DNA of 64,000 bases from GCA-020356105 sp964347475 (lineage in GTDB: Bacteria > Pseudomonadota > Alphaproteobacteria > UBA8366 > JADFVY01): assembly GCA_964347475.1 (NCBI GenBank), contig CAYFYY010000004.1, positions 25,702-89,701 on the forward strand. The letters run 5' to 3'. The notes under the pieces were generated by a model that was not told the DNA's origin, did not search any database, and was given only the letters and a program-made list of their open reading frames with translations. Shown here piece after piece: positions 17,001 to 25,284 of this stretch. The translations under genes and the position numbers were made by a program. Each line of letters starts with the position of its first letter. Position 1 is the first letter of the stretch.

Positions 17001-18680
17001 TCAGGCGCTGCGGACCTCACCCAGGAATCTCTCGACCTCGCGGCGCAGTCCCTCAGCCTGCTGCGCCATCTGCTGCGACGCACTCAGTACCTGTCCCGCT
17101 GCCAGGCCGGTTTCACCAACTGCCTTGGAGACGCTTTCGATATTCTGGTTCACGTCCTGGGTGCCGCGCGCCGCCTGCTGGACGTTGCGGGCGATTTCCT
17201 TTGTCGAGATCCCTTGCTGTTCGACCGCGGACGAAATGGTTGTCGCGATTTCGTTGACCTCGCCGATGATCGCGCGAATCTTCCCGATCGCGCCGACCGC
17301 GTCGGTGGTTTCCTCCTGCACGGAAGCGATCTGCTGCGAAATTTCCTCGGTTGCGCGTGCGGTCTGGTTGGCAAGGTTCTTGACCTCCTGGGCGACGACG
17401 GCGAAGCCCTTGCCGGCCTCGCCGGCGCGGGCCGCCTCAATGGTCGCATTGAGGGCAAGAAGGTTTGTCTGTCCGGCTATGTCACTGATCAGTTTCACGA
17501 CGTCGCCGATCTTCTCCGCTGCTTCAGCCAGCCCCTGAACCGTCGTGTTGGTCGCCTCGGCTTCGGCAACCGCGTTCTGCGCGATCTTCGCGGACTGCAT
17601 GACCTGGCGGCCAATCTCCGCGATCGAAGCAGACAACTCCTCCGCCGTTGCGGCTACCGTCTGTACATTTGCGGCAGCCTCCTCGGACGCAGTGGCCACG
17701 TTGGTCGACTGGCGGTTTGTCTGTTCCGCCGTTGCCGACATTTGCTGCGCCGTCACCTGCATCTGCGTCGCGGCGGAGGACACGCCTTCCACGACCTTCT
17801 TGACCTGCACTTCGAAACGGTCCGCCATCTCGCGAACGGTCTGGCGCCGCTCCTCGGACGCGCGCTGCTGGGAGGCCGCCTGGACCTCCTCAAGCCGCCG
17901 CTTATCCACCGCGTTGTCCTTGAATATCTGCACCGCGCGTGCCATGTCGGCGACCTCGTCGCTCCCGTCCTGCCCAGACACGGCGACATCGGTATTGCCG
18001 GCGGCGATTTCCGTCATGACCTGCGTAAGGCGCGAAATCGGGCGCGTGATGGTGCCGCCGACGAAGTACAAGACAAGGACCAGCGCTCCGGCGAAGACTC
18101 CCCCCATAACCAGGGCGATCTGCGACGAATCGGCAACCTCGTCGTTCAGCGCCTCGCTCGAGCGGGCCACGTCCAGCACCACCAGATTCTGGAGTTCCGC
18201 CAGGAGATCAACAAGACCTTCGCCGTATTCGTCGATATCGTCGTCGAACCGGGCAAAATCCTGACCGCCCCCGCTTTCGATCGCTTGCACGAGTTCGAAC
18301 CGGATCACGCGGTCCGCAATATTGGTCAGCTCGGCAACCTCCGCCGCAAGTTCCGGCTTGTTTGCCCGTTCGGCAACGGCATCGACGATGTGCTGGTTAT
18401 CCCGCAACTCACTGATGCCCCGATCCATCTTTTCGAGGCGTTCCTCGTAGACGTAGCCTTCGTCCGCATCGACGATCGAATCGGCCGCGGCAAGCACCAG
18501 CTCGAGGGTGGATACGCGGAGGTCGCCCAGCGTCTGAGCTTCCTGCAGCATCAGCTGGTTGGCATTGGTTACGCGTTTAACGGCGGTGCTCGCGTCCCAG
18601 GCAACGAAAATCAGTGCAAACAGAACGACGACTGCAACCGTCCCCATGAAAACCAGTTTGCGTCTGATGGTCCATTTCAT
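17001..18680 (-). CDS. Methyl-accepting chemotaxis protein
   Basis: A 559-residue transmembrane chemoreceptor. TM1 (about 8-28) and TM2 (about 194-216, VFAGALVLVLYFVGG) bracket an all-helical periplasmic sensor of four-helix-bundle type. HAMP follows (ITRPISRLTQVMTEIAAGN). The cytoplasmic coiled coil has the conserved hairpin region (GQTNLLALNATIEAARAG, GKGFAVVAQEVKNLA) that contacts CheA and CheW. The C-terminus (RFLGEVRSA) lacks a CheR-tethering pentapeptide. No che genes are nearby, so it is an orphan receptor gene. A perfect CtrA-type box lies 135-150 bases upstream. Confidence 0.93.
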   Translation of the reverse strand: MKWTIRRKLVFMGTVAVVVLFALIFVAWDASTAVKRVTNANQLMLQEAQTLGDLRVSTLELVLAAADSIVDADEGYVYEERLEKMDRGISELRDNQHIVDAVAERANKPELAAEVAELTNIADRVIRFELVQAIESGGGQDFARFDDDIDEYGEGLVDLLAELQNLVVLDVARSSEALNDEVADSSQIALVMGGVFAGALVLVLYFVGGTITRPISRLTQVMTEIAAGNTDVAVSGQDGSDEVADMARAVQIFKDNAVDKRRLEEVQAASQQRASEERRQTVREMADRFEVQVKKVVEGVSSAATQMQVTAQQMSATAEQTNRQSTNVATASEEAAANVQTVAATAEELSASIAEIGRQVMQSAKIAQNAVAEAEATNTTVQGLAEAAEKIGDVVKLISDIAGQTNLLALNATIEAARAGEAGKGFAVVAQEVKNLANQTARATEEISQQIASVQEETTDAVGAIGKIRAIIGEVNEIATTISSAVEQQGISTKEIARNVQQAARGTQDVNQNIESVSKAVGETGLAAGQVLSASQQMAQQAEGLRREVERFLGEVRSA

Positions 18681-18814
18681 TGCTCGAGCTCCGGCCGGAA
18701 CGCCAACGGGAGCCCCTTAGACGGGCTCACTCGATTGTCGATGCGCGCGGGACCCCGCCCCACCATACCGGTGGCGCGGCCGGTCCTGTGACGGCGATGA
18801 TTGGCCTGCGGGGC

Positions 18815-18830
18815 TTAAGATCGGGTTAAC
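18815..18830. promoter_or_regulatory. CtrA-type box (TTAA-N7-TTAAC) upstream of the chemoreceptor
   Basis: TTAAGATCGGGTTAAC is an exact match to the alphaproteobacterial CtrA consensus. It sits between the CoA-transferase stop and the chemoreceptor start on the minus strand. CtrA commonly drives motility and chemotaxis genes in Rhodospirillales. Confidence 0.5.
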
Positions 18831-18865
18831 CGGCGTCTCGCGAGCTCGATGCCGTTGCCCGGCCG

Positions 18866-20077
18866 TTAGCCGACGAGAGCGACCGCGCCGGACGCGGCGA
18901 GGGCCTCGATCTCGTCGCGGCCAAAACCGTGTTCCGACAGCACCTCGGCCGTGTGTTGGCCATATACCGGCGCACCGCGGACAACGCCGCCGGGGGTTCC
19001 GGAAAACTTGACCGGAAGGCCGAGGGTCTTGACCGGCCCAAGGCGCGCATGTTCGGCTTCCGTTACCATCTCCCGCGCCAAAACCTGCGGGTCGCGATGC
19101 ATGGCGCCGATATCGAGAACGGGCCCCGCTGGCAGCCCCGCCGCCTCGAATCGGGCCAGCCATTCCTCGGTGGTTCGGTCGGCCAGGTAGCCCTCCAGCG
19201 CAGCAGCCAGCTCGTCGAGATGGGAGATGCGGTCGACGTTCTCCGTGAATCGCTCGTCCTCCGCCAGATCTTGCGCATCGAGAGCATCGAGAAGGCGCAA
19301 CCAATTCGCCTGGTTGGCGGCCCCGACATTAACCCAGCCGTCCTTCGTCCGCAGCGCCTGGTAGGGCGCATTCAACGGATGTGCCGATCCCATCGGCCCC
19401 GGCGATTCACCGGTGGCGAAGGCGATGGCCGATTGCCAGTAGGTATGGGTGATCGCCGCTTCGAACAACGAGGTATCGACACGCTGCCCCTCGCCGGTTC
19501 GCAGCGCACTCACATAGGCGGAGACCACACCCATCGCGCCGAGAATGCCGGCAGTGATGTCGCTCACAGGGGCCCCGACCTTGACTGGCGGTCGGCCAGG
19601 GCCCTCGCCGGTGATGCTCATCAGGCCCGACATGCCCTGTGCGATCAGATCGAAGCCGCCACGGTCGGCATAGGGGCCGGTGCGCCCGAAACCGGAGATC
19701 TCGCAGTAAATAAGCCGAGGGTTGTCCTTCTTCAGCTCGTCGTATCCGAGCCCCAGCCGCTCCATGGTGCCGCGCCGGTAATTCTCGATGACGACGTCGG
19801 CATCGTGCAGCAACCTGCGCAGCACCACCTTGCCTCGCGCGTCCTTCAGGTTGACGGCAACGCCCCGCTTGTTACGGTTCATCATCATGAAGGCCGCGGA
19901 TTCGCCGTCGACCTCCGGCGGCACCGAGCGGCGTGTGTCGTCGCCGCCGGGCATCTTCTCCACCTTGATGACGTCCGCTCCCATGTCGGCGAGCATCAGG
20001 CCGCAGACCGGGCCGGCCATGATGTGCGCCAGTTCGATGACCTTCATACCCTGCAAAGGACCGCGGCGTTCGGTCAT
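18866..20077 (-). CDS. Class III CoA transferase (CaiB/BaiF family)
   Basis: A 403-residue enzyme that moves CoA between carboxylic acids. The catalytic aspartate is D173 in GAPVSDITAG, which forms the aspartyl-CoA anhydride in formyl-CoA transferase. Other family marks are VIELAHIMAGPVCG, ADVIKVE, IENYRRGTMERLG and FGRTGPY. The ATG at 20077 is chosen because it lies two bases after the stop of the enoyl-CoA hydratase gene, so the two are coupled. It is the last gene of the aminotransferase-TRAP-hydratase operon. Its likely job is to activate an imported acid as a CoA ester. The substrate is not readable. Confidence 0.9.
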   Translation of the reverse strand: MTERRGPLQGMKVIELAHIMAGPVCGLMLADMGADVIKVEKMPGGDDTRRSVPPEVDGESAAFMMMNRNKRGVAVNLKDARGKVVLRRLLHDADVVIENYRRGTMERLGLGYDELKKDNPRLIYCEISGFGRTGPYADRGGFDLIAQGMSGLMSITGEGPGRPPVKVGAPVSDITAGILGAMGVVSAYVSALRTGEGQRVDTSLFEAAITHTYWQSAIAFATGESPGPMGSAHPLNAPYQALRTKDGWVNVGAANQANWLRLLDALDAQDLAEDERFTENVDRISHLDELAAALEGYLADRTTEEWLARFEAAGLPAGPVLDIGAMHRDPQVLAREMVTEAEHARLGPVKTLGLPVKFSGTPGGVVRGAPVYGQHTAEVLSEHGFGRDEIEALAASGAVALVG

Positions 20078-20079
20078 GC

Positions 20080-20862
20080 TCAGCGCCCCTTGAACGCCGG
20101 CTTGATCTTGTCCAGGAACGACTGGTAGCCGATCCGGAAATCCTCTGTGCCATAGCACGCATAGCCTTCATCGCGTTCTTCTGCGGTGAGCGGCGTGGAA
20201 TCTTCCAGGCGTTCGGCGAACTTCTTGTGCCAGCGAGCAACCAGTGGGGCGCCTTCGGCGATCCGCTGCGCCGCCGCGTAGGCCTCCTCTTCGACCTTGT
20301 CGTCCGGCACGACCCGCGTGACGATGCCCTTTTCCTTTGCTTCCGCCGCGCCGAAGACCCGGCCCTCCAGGAGAATCTCGAGGGCAACCGAGCGGCCTAC
20401 AAGGCGGATCAGCGCAGCAATTTCCGGATGGGCCATGACCAGCCCGAGTTGCTTGATCGGCACGCCGAAGCGGCTTGATTCGCCGCAAATGCGCAGGTCG
20501 CACAAACCAGCGATTTCCATGCCCCCGCCGACGCAGATTCCCTCGATGAGGGCCACCGTCGGGTGGCGGCATCCGCCAAGCGCTCTGAGCGTACGGTGGA
20601 GGATGTCCCCATAGGCCTTGGCCTGTTCCGGGTTCGAGCGATCGGTCGCGAATTCTGAGATGTCGTTGCCCGGCGAAAACGCCTTGCCGCCGGCGCCGCG
20701 CAGCACGATACAGCGGAGGTCATCATCTGCAGCCAACTCATCCATGACTTTGCCAAGGCGCAGCCACATTGGCTTCGTCATGGCATTCAGCTTTTCCGGG
20801 CGGTTCAGCGTGACCGTCGCGATATGGCCATCGCGGCGGACCAGGATGGTCTCATTCAACAT
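20080..20862 (-). CDS. Enoyl-CoA hydratase/isomerase family (crotonase)
   Basis: A 260-residue crotonase-fold enzyme acting on CoA thioesters. The oxyanion-hole segments are KAFSPGNDISEF and GICVGGGMEIAGLCDLRI, and a candidate catalytic glutamate is in MAHPEIAAL. Its place between the TRAP permease gene (13 bases) and the CoA transferase gene (2 bases) suggests it works on the CoA ester made by the latter. Hydratase, isomerase and hydrolase members look alike at this level, so the reaction is undecided. Confidence 0.9.
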   Translation of the reverse strand: MLNETILVRRDGHIATVTLNRPEKLNAMTKPMWLRLGKVMDELAADDDLRCIVLRGAGGKAFSPGNDISEFATDRSNPEQAKAYGDILHRTLRALGGCRHPTVALIEGICVGGGMEIAGLCDLRICGESSRFGVPIKQLGLVMAHPEIAALIRLVGRSVALEILLEGRVFGAAEAKEKGIVTRVVPDDKVEEEAYAAAQRIAEGAPLVARWHKKFAERLEDSTPLTAEERDEGYACYGTEDFRIGYQSFLDKIKPAFKGR

Positions 20863-20875
20863 CGTCGCGTCTTTC

Positions 20876-22159
20876 CTAACGGTAAAACAATTCTACCAGA
20901 GCCATCGGCACGATCGGAACATAGGTGACCAGCAACAGCACCGCAGCGATGACGCCGATGAAGTATATGTTGACCTTGCTGACGTCCCAGATATTCGCCT
21001 TGGCGACCGCGCAGGCGGTGATGAGCACCGACGCCACCGGCGGTGTCTGTTGCCCGATTCCGAGGTTGAGCGTGACGACAAGCCCGAAATGAACGGGATC
21101 GATGCCGGCAGCATAGACCAGGGGCATCACGATCGGCACGACCAGAATGATCGCCGCCGCCGAATGCAGGAACAATCCGATGACCAGGAAGAAAGCGTTG
21201 AGAAGCGCCAGCACCGCATAGCGATTGTCGGTCCAACTCAGGATCGTGGCTGCCAGCTTCTGCGGTACTTGTTGTTCGGTCAGATACACGCCGACGAGCG
21301 CCGAAGCCGCAACGAGCAGCATGACCACTGCCGTCTGGACACCGCCCTCGATGATGGCGTCGTGCAGATGTCGCCAGTCGAGTTCGCGATAGATCAGTCC
21401 GCCGATGACCAGGGCGGCGACAACCGCAAGTCCGGCTCCTTCCGTCGCCGTCACGAAACCACCGAAGATTCCCCCAAGGATTATGAATGGCAGCAGGAAT
21501 GCCCAGGCTGCATCCTTGAATGTCTGCCAGAGCCGCTTGAGTTGAAAGATCTCCTCGACGGGATAATTGTGGCGGCGCGCGAACCAGTATGAAACGGCCA
21601 TCATACCGACTCCACCGATGATCCCCGGGATGATTCCGGCAACAAAGAGCTGGACCACGGAGCTATCCGACATCACTGCATAAAGGATCATCGGGATCGA
21701 CGGAGGAATAATCACCGCGATCGTTGCCGAAGACGACGTCACGGCCGCCGCGAAGGGTGTCGGATAGCCTTTCCGCTTCATGGCAGGGATCAGGATCGAG
21801 CCCAGCGCCGCGACATCGGCGACCGCGGATCCAGAGATCTCTGCGAAAAACATCGAAGCGGCGATGTTTACCATCGCCAGCCCGCCGCGGACGAATCCCA
21901 GCAGCGCAGAAGCAAACGCGATCAGCCGCCGGGAGATCCCCGACGAATTCATGATTGCGCCGGCAAGAATGAACATCGGGATCGCAAGGAGGGGGAACTT
22001 GGTTGCGCCGTCATACATGACAAGCGCAACGTTCGGCAGCAGATCGGGGCCTCCGGTGGCGAGCATGGCGACGACGGCGACAGTCGCTAGCGCAATGGCG
22101 ATTGGCACGTTGATCAGGATCAGGGCGATAAGCCCCACAAGCATCAGCAACAACGTCAC
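20876..22159 (-). CDS. dctM: TRAP transporter large permease (DctM)
   Basis: A 427-residue, roughly 12-helix inner-membrane protein, the ion-coupled channel subunit of a TRAP uptake system. The length is standard for DctM. Typical motifs are VPIAIALATVAVV near the start, PLLAIPMFILAG, GGVGMMAVSYWFARR, and the late PVASVLITACAVAKANIW segment. Its start overlaps the small permease gene by four bases. The operon supplies the binding protein (DctP) and small subunit (DctQ), so the transporter is complete. Confidence 0.93.
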   Translation of the reverse strand: MTLLLMLVGLIALILINVPIAIALATVAVVAMLATGGPDLLPNVALVMYDGATKFPLLAIPMFILAGAIMNSSGISRRLIAFASALLGFVRGGLAMVNIAASMFFAEISGSAVADVAALGSILIPAMKRKGYPTPFAAAVTSSSATIAVIIPPSIPMILYAVMSDSSVVQLFVAGIIPGIIGGVGMMAVSYWFARRHNYPVEEIFQLKRLWQTFKDAAWAFLLPFIILGGIFGGFVTATEGAGLAVVAALVIGGLIYRELDWRHLHDAIIEGGVQTAVVMLLVAASALVGVYLTEQQVPQKLAATILSWTDNRYAVLALLNAFFLVIGLFLHSAAAIILVVPIVMPLVYAAGIDPVHFGLVVTLNLGIGQQTPPVASVLITACAVAKANIWDVSKVNIYFIGVIAAVLLLVTYVPIVPMALVELFYR

Positions 22160-22707
22160 GAATCGGGACTCCCATGCGCGGCACCGGCGCCAGGCGCAGG
22201 TTGTCCTGGCTCATCGTGGAGCTTGCGCCCGTCGCGAACCCTCTGCCAGGTCTCCGGAAGGCTGAGGGCCTCGCCGATCATGAACAAGACGGCGCCGATC
22301 GGGATCACCGACTGCGTGAACTGGACGGGCACCTGGGGCAGGCTGACCAGCGTGTCGCCTTGCAGGAACTGCAGGATGAACCAGCCGATCCAAGCCAGCA
22401 AACCGAAGAACCCGAACACGACGATCTCGGAGAGAACCAGGAATACGAGACCCATGCGTGGCGGCACCGCCTCCACGATTCCTTCGAAGCCGATGTGGTT
22501 TCGCTTAAGCGCAGCAAGAGCAGCACAATAGTAGGTCAGCCATGCAAGCATGATCGATGCGACTTCGTCGTACCAGACCAGGGATGCGCCCGCCTTGCGG
22601 TACACAACCGCGACGACCACCACTGCGGTAAGCGAAACCATCAGGAAGATCGTAACAGCCTCGAGAGCACGTTCGAATATTCGACGCGCAAGCGCGAGCG
22701 TCACCAT
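22156..22707 (-). CDS. dctQ: TRAP transporter small permease (DctQ)
   Basis: A 183-residue four-helix membrane protein, the small subunit that pairs with DctM. Helices are visible around VTIFLMVSLTAVVVVAVVY, ASIMLAWLTYYCAALAAL, VFGFFGLLAWIGWFILQFL and SVIPIGAVLFMIGEAL. The ATG at 22707 is chosen because GGAGGGAGG lies just upstream. The gene ends inside the dctM start (ATGA overlap). A terminator-like hairpin separates it from dctP. Confidence 0.9.
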   Translation of the reverse strand: MVTLALARRIFERALEAVTIFLMVSLTAVVVVAVVYRKAGASLVWYDEVASIMLAWLTYYCAALAALKRNHIGFEGIVEAVPPRMGLVFLVLSEIVVFGFFGLLAWIGWFILQFLQGDTLVSLPQVPVQFTQSVIPIGAVLFMIGEALSLPETWQRVRDGRKLHDEPGQPAPGAGAAHGSPDS

Positions 22708-22732
22708 TGGGACCTCCCTCCACCCGGTCGGC

Positions 22733-22771
22733 AAAAGCCCCCGTCCGGACGCGCAGGTCCGGGCCGGGGGC
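22733..22771 (-). terminator. Hairpin and T-run between dctP and dctQ
   Basis: On the minus strand a long GC stem (GCCCCCGGCCCGGAC pairing with GTCCGGACGGGGGC) is followed by TTTT. It lies just after the dctP stop and before the dctQ ribosome-binding site. Partial termination here would leave more binding-protein mRNA than permease mRNA, a common arrangement in binding-protein operons. Confidence 0.7.
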
Positions 22772-22785
22772 TTCAGTCGTACCGA

Positions 22786-23769
22786 TTACGAGCCTTCGGC
22801 CAGGCTCAATGCTTTATCGACCAGCTCCTTGCCACCCGGCACGGTGGAGGCAAACTCACTGTAAATTGCGCCGCTGGCATCGATGAAGGCCTGTTTGTCG
22901 GCCTCGTTCACCTGGATGCCACCTGCCTTGAGCTTGGCGAGAAGGTCGTCCTCCATTGCGGCCGCCTTCTCGTAAACGAATGCTTGCGTTTCCTTGGCGA
23001 CTTCCTCGAGCGCCGTGCGGATGTCGGCAGGCAACTTCGCCCAACGCGCCTTGCCCACCGTAACGTAGGCCGGTGTGTATACATGGCCGGTCAGCGACAT
23101 ATACTTCTGCACTTCCTGGAATTTTGCGCTGTAAATCTGCGCGAAGGGATTCTCCTGGCCATCGATGACGCCGGTCTGGAGCGCAGTGAACACCTCGGAG
23201 AACGCCATCGGTGTCGGGTTCGCGCCGTAGGTCTGGAACATCTTGACCCGCCAAGCGCCCTTCGGCGTGCGCAGCTTGATACCTTGCAGATCGGCCGGCT
23301 TTTCGATCGGCCGCTGGTTGTTGGTAATGTGCCGGAATCCGTTCTCCCATACCGCGATTATCTTGTACCCCTTGGACTCGGCCGCTGGCGCAAGCTTTGC
23401 CCAGAAGATCTCGCTCTCGATGCGGTTCATGTGATTGCGGTTCTTCACGAGATACGGCATCTCAAAGAGGCCGAATTCATCGGTCACGGTCGACATAACG
23501 GTCGACGGAAGCGCGAAATCGACCGTGCCGAGCTTCAGCTTCTGCAACAGTTCCTGGTCCTTGCCGAGCTGGCTGGAGCCGAACACTTCGACCCTGGCCC
23601 GTCCGGCCAGCCGTTCATTGGCGCGGCGGGCGAACTCGTTCGCCGAGATGTCAAACAACGAGCCCGGCGCACCAACATGTCCGAACTTGAGAGCAAGCTC
23701 TTCCGCGGCAGCCGGGCCGGCGATGCCGACCGCGAGCGCCAAACATGCGATTAGTTTCAAAAGTCTCAT
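22786..23769 (-). CDS. dctP: TRAP transporter substrate-binding protein (DctP)
   Basis: A 327-residue periplasmic binding protein of the DctP family. Residues 1-22 are a signal peptide (LLKLIACLALAVGIAGPAAA). Family landmarks are GAPGSLFDISANEFARR, a basic residue in KLRTPKGAWRVKMFQTYGA where the substrate carboxylate usually binds, and PMAFSEVFTALQTGVIDGQ. AAGGAGGAAAAG precedes the ATG. Ligands of this family are mostly organic acids, which fits the CoA-transferase gene downstream, but the exact ligand is unknown. Confidence 0.93.
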   Translation of the reverse strand: MRLLKLIACLALAVGIAGPAAAEELALKFGHVGAPGSLFDISANEFARRANERLAGRARVEVFGSSQLGKDQELLQKLKLGTVDFALPSTVMSTVTDEFGLFEMPYLVKNRNHMNRIESEIFWAKLAPAAESKGYKIIAVWENGFRHITNNQRPIEKPADLQGIKLRTPKGAWRVKMFQTYGANPTPMAFSEVFTALQTGVIDGQENPFAQIYSAKFQEVQKYMSLTGHVYTPAYVTVGKARWAKLPADIRTALEEVAKETQAFVYEKAAAMEDDLLAKLKAGGIQVNEADKQAFIDASGAIYSEFASTVPGGKELVDKALSLAEGS

Positions 23770-23816
23770 CTTTTCCTCCTTATTTCTTGCGTTATTGTTC
23801 TTGGTTGTTCTCCTGA

Positions 23817-23834
23817 CTCGGCCGGCCGGCCGAG
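23817..23834. other. 18-bp perfect palindrome between aminotransferase and dctP genes
   Basis: CTCGGCCGGCCGGCCGAG lies in the 77-base gap between the class V aminotransferase stop and the dctP start. No T-run follows, so it is not a classic terminator. It could be an RNA-processing or protection hairpin, or an operator. Confidence 0.3.
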
Positions 23835-23846
23835 GCTCGATTACAC

Positions 23847-25025
23847 CTAAGCGTTACGGCGCTCCGACAAAAACGCCATCGCAGCCATAACACCGCCTTT
23901 GTTGTGCGGGGTCCCCGCAACTTCCAGCCCCATTTCGACGCCCGCCAGGCTTCCCATCAGCATGAGGTCGTTGAACGCGCCGAGGTGGCCGATTCGGAAA
24001 ATCTTGTCGGCGACTTTGCCAAGGCCCGAGCCAAGCGACATGTCGAAGCGACCCAGAATTGTCTTGCGCAATTCATCCGCACTGTGACCTTCAGGCATGA
24101 CCACCGCGGTCAACGAATCGCTGTATTCGTCCTCCTTGACGCAGAGGATCTCCAGACCCCAGGAGCGCACCGCACGGCGCGTCGCTTCCGCAAGCCGGCA
24201 ATGCCGGGCGAAGACCGCATCCAGGCCTTCCTCTTCCAACAGCATCTTCAACGCTTCGCGAAGACCATAAAGCAAATTCGTGGCCGGCGTGTAGGGGAAA
24301 AATCCCTTCTTGGCCGGCCCCAACATCTCTGCCCACGACCAATAGGATCTTGGCATGGTTGAGGCCTCCGACGCCTTCAGCGCCTTCGCGCTGATGGCGT
24401 TGAAGCCGAGACCAGGAGGCAGCATCAGACCCTTTTGCGAACCGCCGACGGTAACGTCGACACCCCATGCGTCGTGGCGGTAGTCGATGGACGCCAGCGA
24501 CGAGATCGTGTCGACCATCAGCAATGCCGGATGACGGGCCGAGTCGATCGCCCTGCGCACCGCCGGAACGTTGCTCGTCACGCCGGTCGACGTTTCGTTG
24601 TGGACCACGCACACGGCCTTGATTTCTTGACTCCTGTCCTCGGCGAGCCGGGCCTCGATCGCACCGGCATCGACGCCGCGCCGCCAGTCTCCCGGTAGCA
24701 GCTCCACCTCGAGGCCCAGACGGCCTGCGAGTTGCGACCATAACGTTGCGAAATGCCCGGTTTCGTACATCAATACGCGGTCGCCCGGCGACAGGGAATT
24801 GACCAACGCCGCTTCCCAAGCGCCGGTCCCCGATCCCGGGTAGATGACGACCTCGCCCTCGGTCTGGAAGACGCGTTTCATGCCTGCCACGACTTCAAGC
24901 CCAAGCGCAGCGAATTCCGGCCCGCGATGATCGATTGTCGGATTGTCCATTGCCCGAAGAATGCGGTCTGGCACATTCGTTGGGCCCGGAATTTGCAGGA
25001 AATGCCGCCCACTATGGAACGCCAT
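23847..25025 (-). CDS. Class V aminotransferase (serine/alanine-glyoxylate type)
   Basis: A 392-residue PLP enzyme. The Schiff-base lysine is K198 in VGGSQKGLM, the PLP-binding aspartate lies in MVDTISSLAS, and the N-terminal IPGPTNVPDRILRAM is the mark of the serine-glyoxylate and aspartate-glyoxylate group (SgaA, BhcA). It probably transfers an amino group to or from glyoxylate. The ATG at 25025 is chosen over an upstream in-frame start because the conserved N-terminus begins there. It heads the minus-strand operon, and its promoter overlaps a copy of the 10-bp operator. The other BHAC cycle genes (bhcB, bhcC, bhcD) are absent. Confidence 0.9.
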   Translation of the reverse strand: MAFHSGRHFLQIPGPTNVPDRILRAMDNPTIDHRGPEFAALGLEVVAGMKRVFQTEGEVVIYPGSGTGAWEAALVNSLSPGDRVLMYETGHFATLWSQLAGRLGLEVELLPGDWRRGVDAGAIEARLAEDRSQEIKAVCVVHNETSTGVTSNVPAVRRAIDSARHPALLMVDTISSLASIDYRHDAWGVDVTVGGSQKGLMLPPGLGFNAISAKALKASEASTMPRSYWSWAEMLGPAKKGFFPYTPATNLLYGLREALKMLLEEEGLDAVFARHCRLAEATRRAVRSWGLEILCVKEDEYSDSLTAVVMPEGHSADELRKTILGRFDMSLGSGLGKVADKIFRIGHLGAFNDLMLMGSLAGVEMGLEVAGTPHNKGGVMAAMAFLSERRNA

Positions 25026-25063
25026 CCAGAGACTCCCTGTGGCACTTCGGCACTGAGGCACCG

Positions 25064-25092
25064 ATGTTAATTTTCACAATTTTTGCATACAA
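25064..25092 (-). promoter_or_regulatory. Putative promoter of the aminotransferase-TRAP operon
   Basis: On the minus strand, TTGTAT (25092-25087) and TAACAT (25069-25064) are separated by exactly 17 bases. The -35 box is the left half of one operator copy, so a repressor bound there would block this promoter. Confidence 0.45.
25083..25092 (-). promoter_or_regulatory. Operator copy 3 (TTGTATGCAA), probable GntR site
   Basis: An exact inverse copy of the 10-base element found twice near the divergent promoter. It overlaps the putative -35 of the minus-strand operon. Confidence 0.6.
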
Positions 25093-25208
25093 TTTTAGGG
25101 AGTGCAACCGCCCACTCGGGCACATCGCGCAATCACATGATCTTGTCCTTCCTATGCCTTTTTGAGGAGCCGGATCTTACCGGCCTCGATCGCAGCCTTT
25201 CGTGGACC

Positions 25209-25222
25209 ATTGTATGCAATAT
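25209..25222 (+). promoter_or_regulatory. Operator copy 1 (ATTGTATGCAATAT), probable GntR site
   Basis: The 14-base sequence is repeated exactly 16 bases further on. ATTGTATGCAAT is a near-perfect 12-bp palindrome (one mismatched pair), close to the TTGTATACAA style expected for GntR/FCD regulators. Confidence 0.65.
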
Positions 25223-25224
25223 CC

Positions 25225-25238
25225 ATTGTATGCAATAT
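25225..25238 (+). promoter_or_regulatory. Operator copy 2 (ATTGTATGCAATAT), probable GntR site
   Basis: Second exact copy, with centre-to-centre spacing of 16 bp from copy 1. It covers the expected -35 region for the TATAAT at 25246-25251, so binding should interfere with transcription of the dehydrogenase-gntR unit. Confidence 0.65.
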
Positions 25239-25245
25239 TATGGGC

Positions 25246-25251
25246 TATAAT
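25246..25251 (+). promoter_or_regulatory. -10 box TATAAT of the dehydrogenase gene
   Basis: A perfect TATAAT 33 bases before the dehydrogenase ATG. The matching -35 is poor and lies within operator copy 2. Confidence 0.5.
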
Positions 25252-25284
25252 TAACGAAGTCGGTTAATCTTAGCGGCGATCGGC

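Noticed and set aside
16878..18791. A 637-codon plus-strand frame
   Set aside because: It lies antisense to the chemoreceptor gene, has no domain signal, and is explained by GC-rich third positions.
23847..25025. Beta-hydroxyaspartate cycle gene bhcA
   Set aside because: The aminotransferase resembles BhcA, but the three partner genes that define the cycle are absent, so the symbol was not used.
25251..25268. TTAACGAAGTCGGTTAAT as a CtrA site
   Set aside because: Spacing between TTAA units is nine; it also overlaps the dehydrogenase promoter, which is better explained by the GntR elements.
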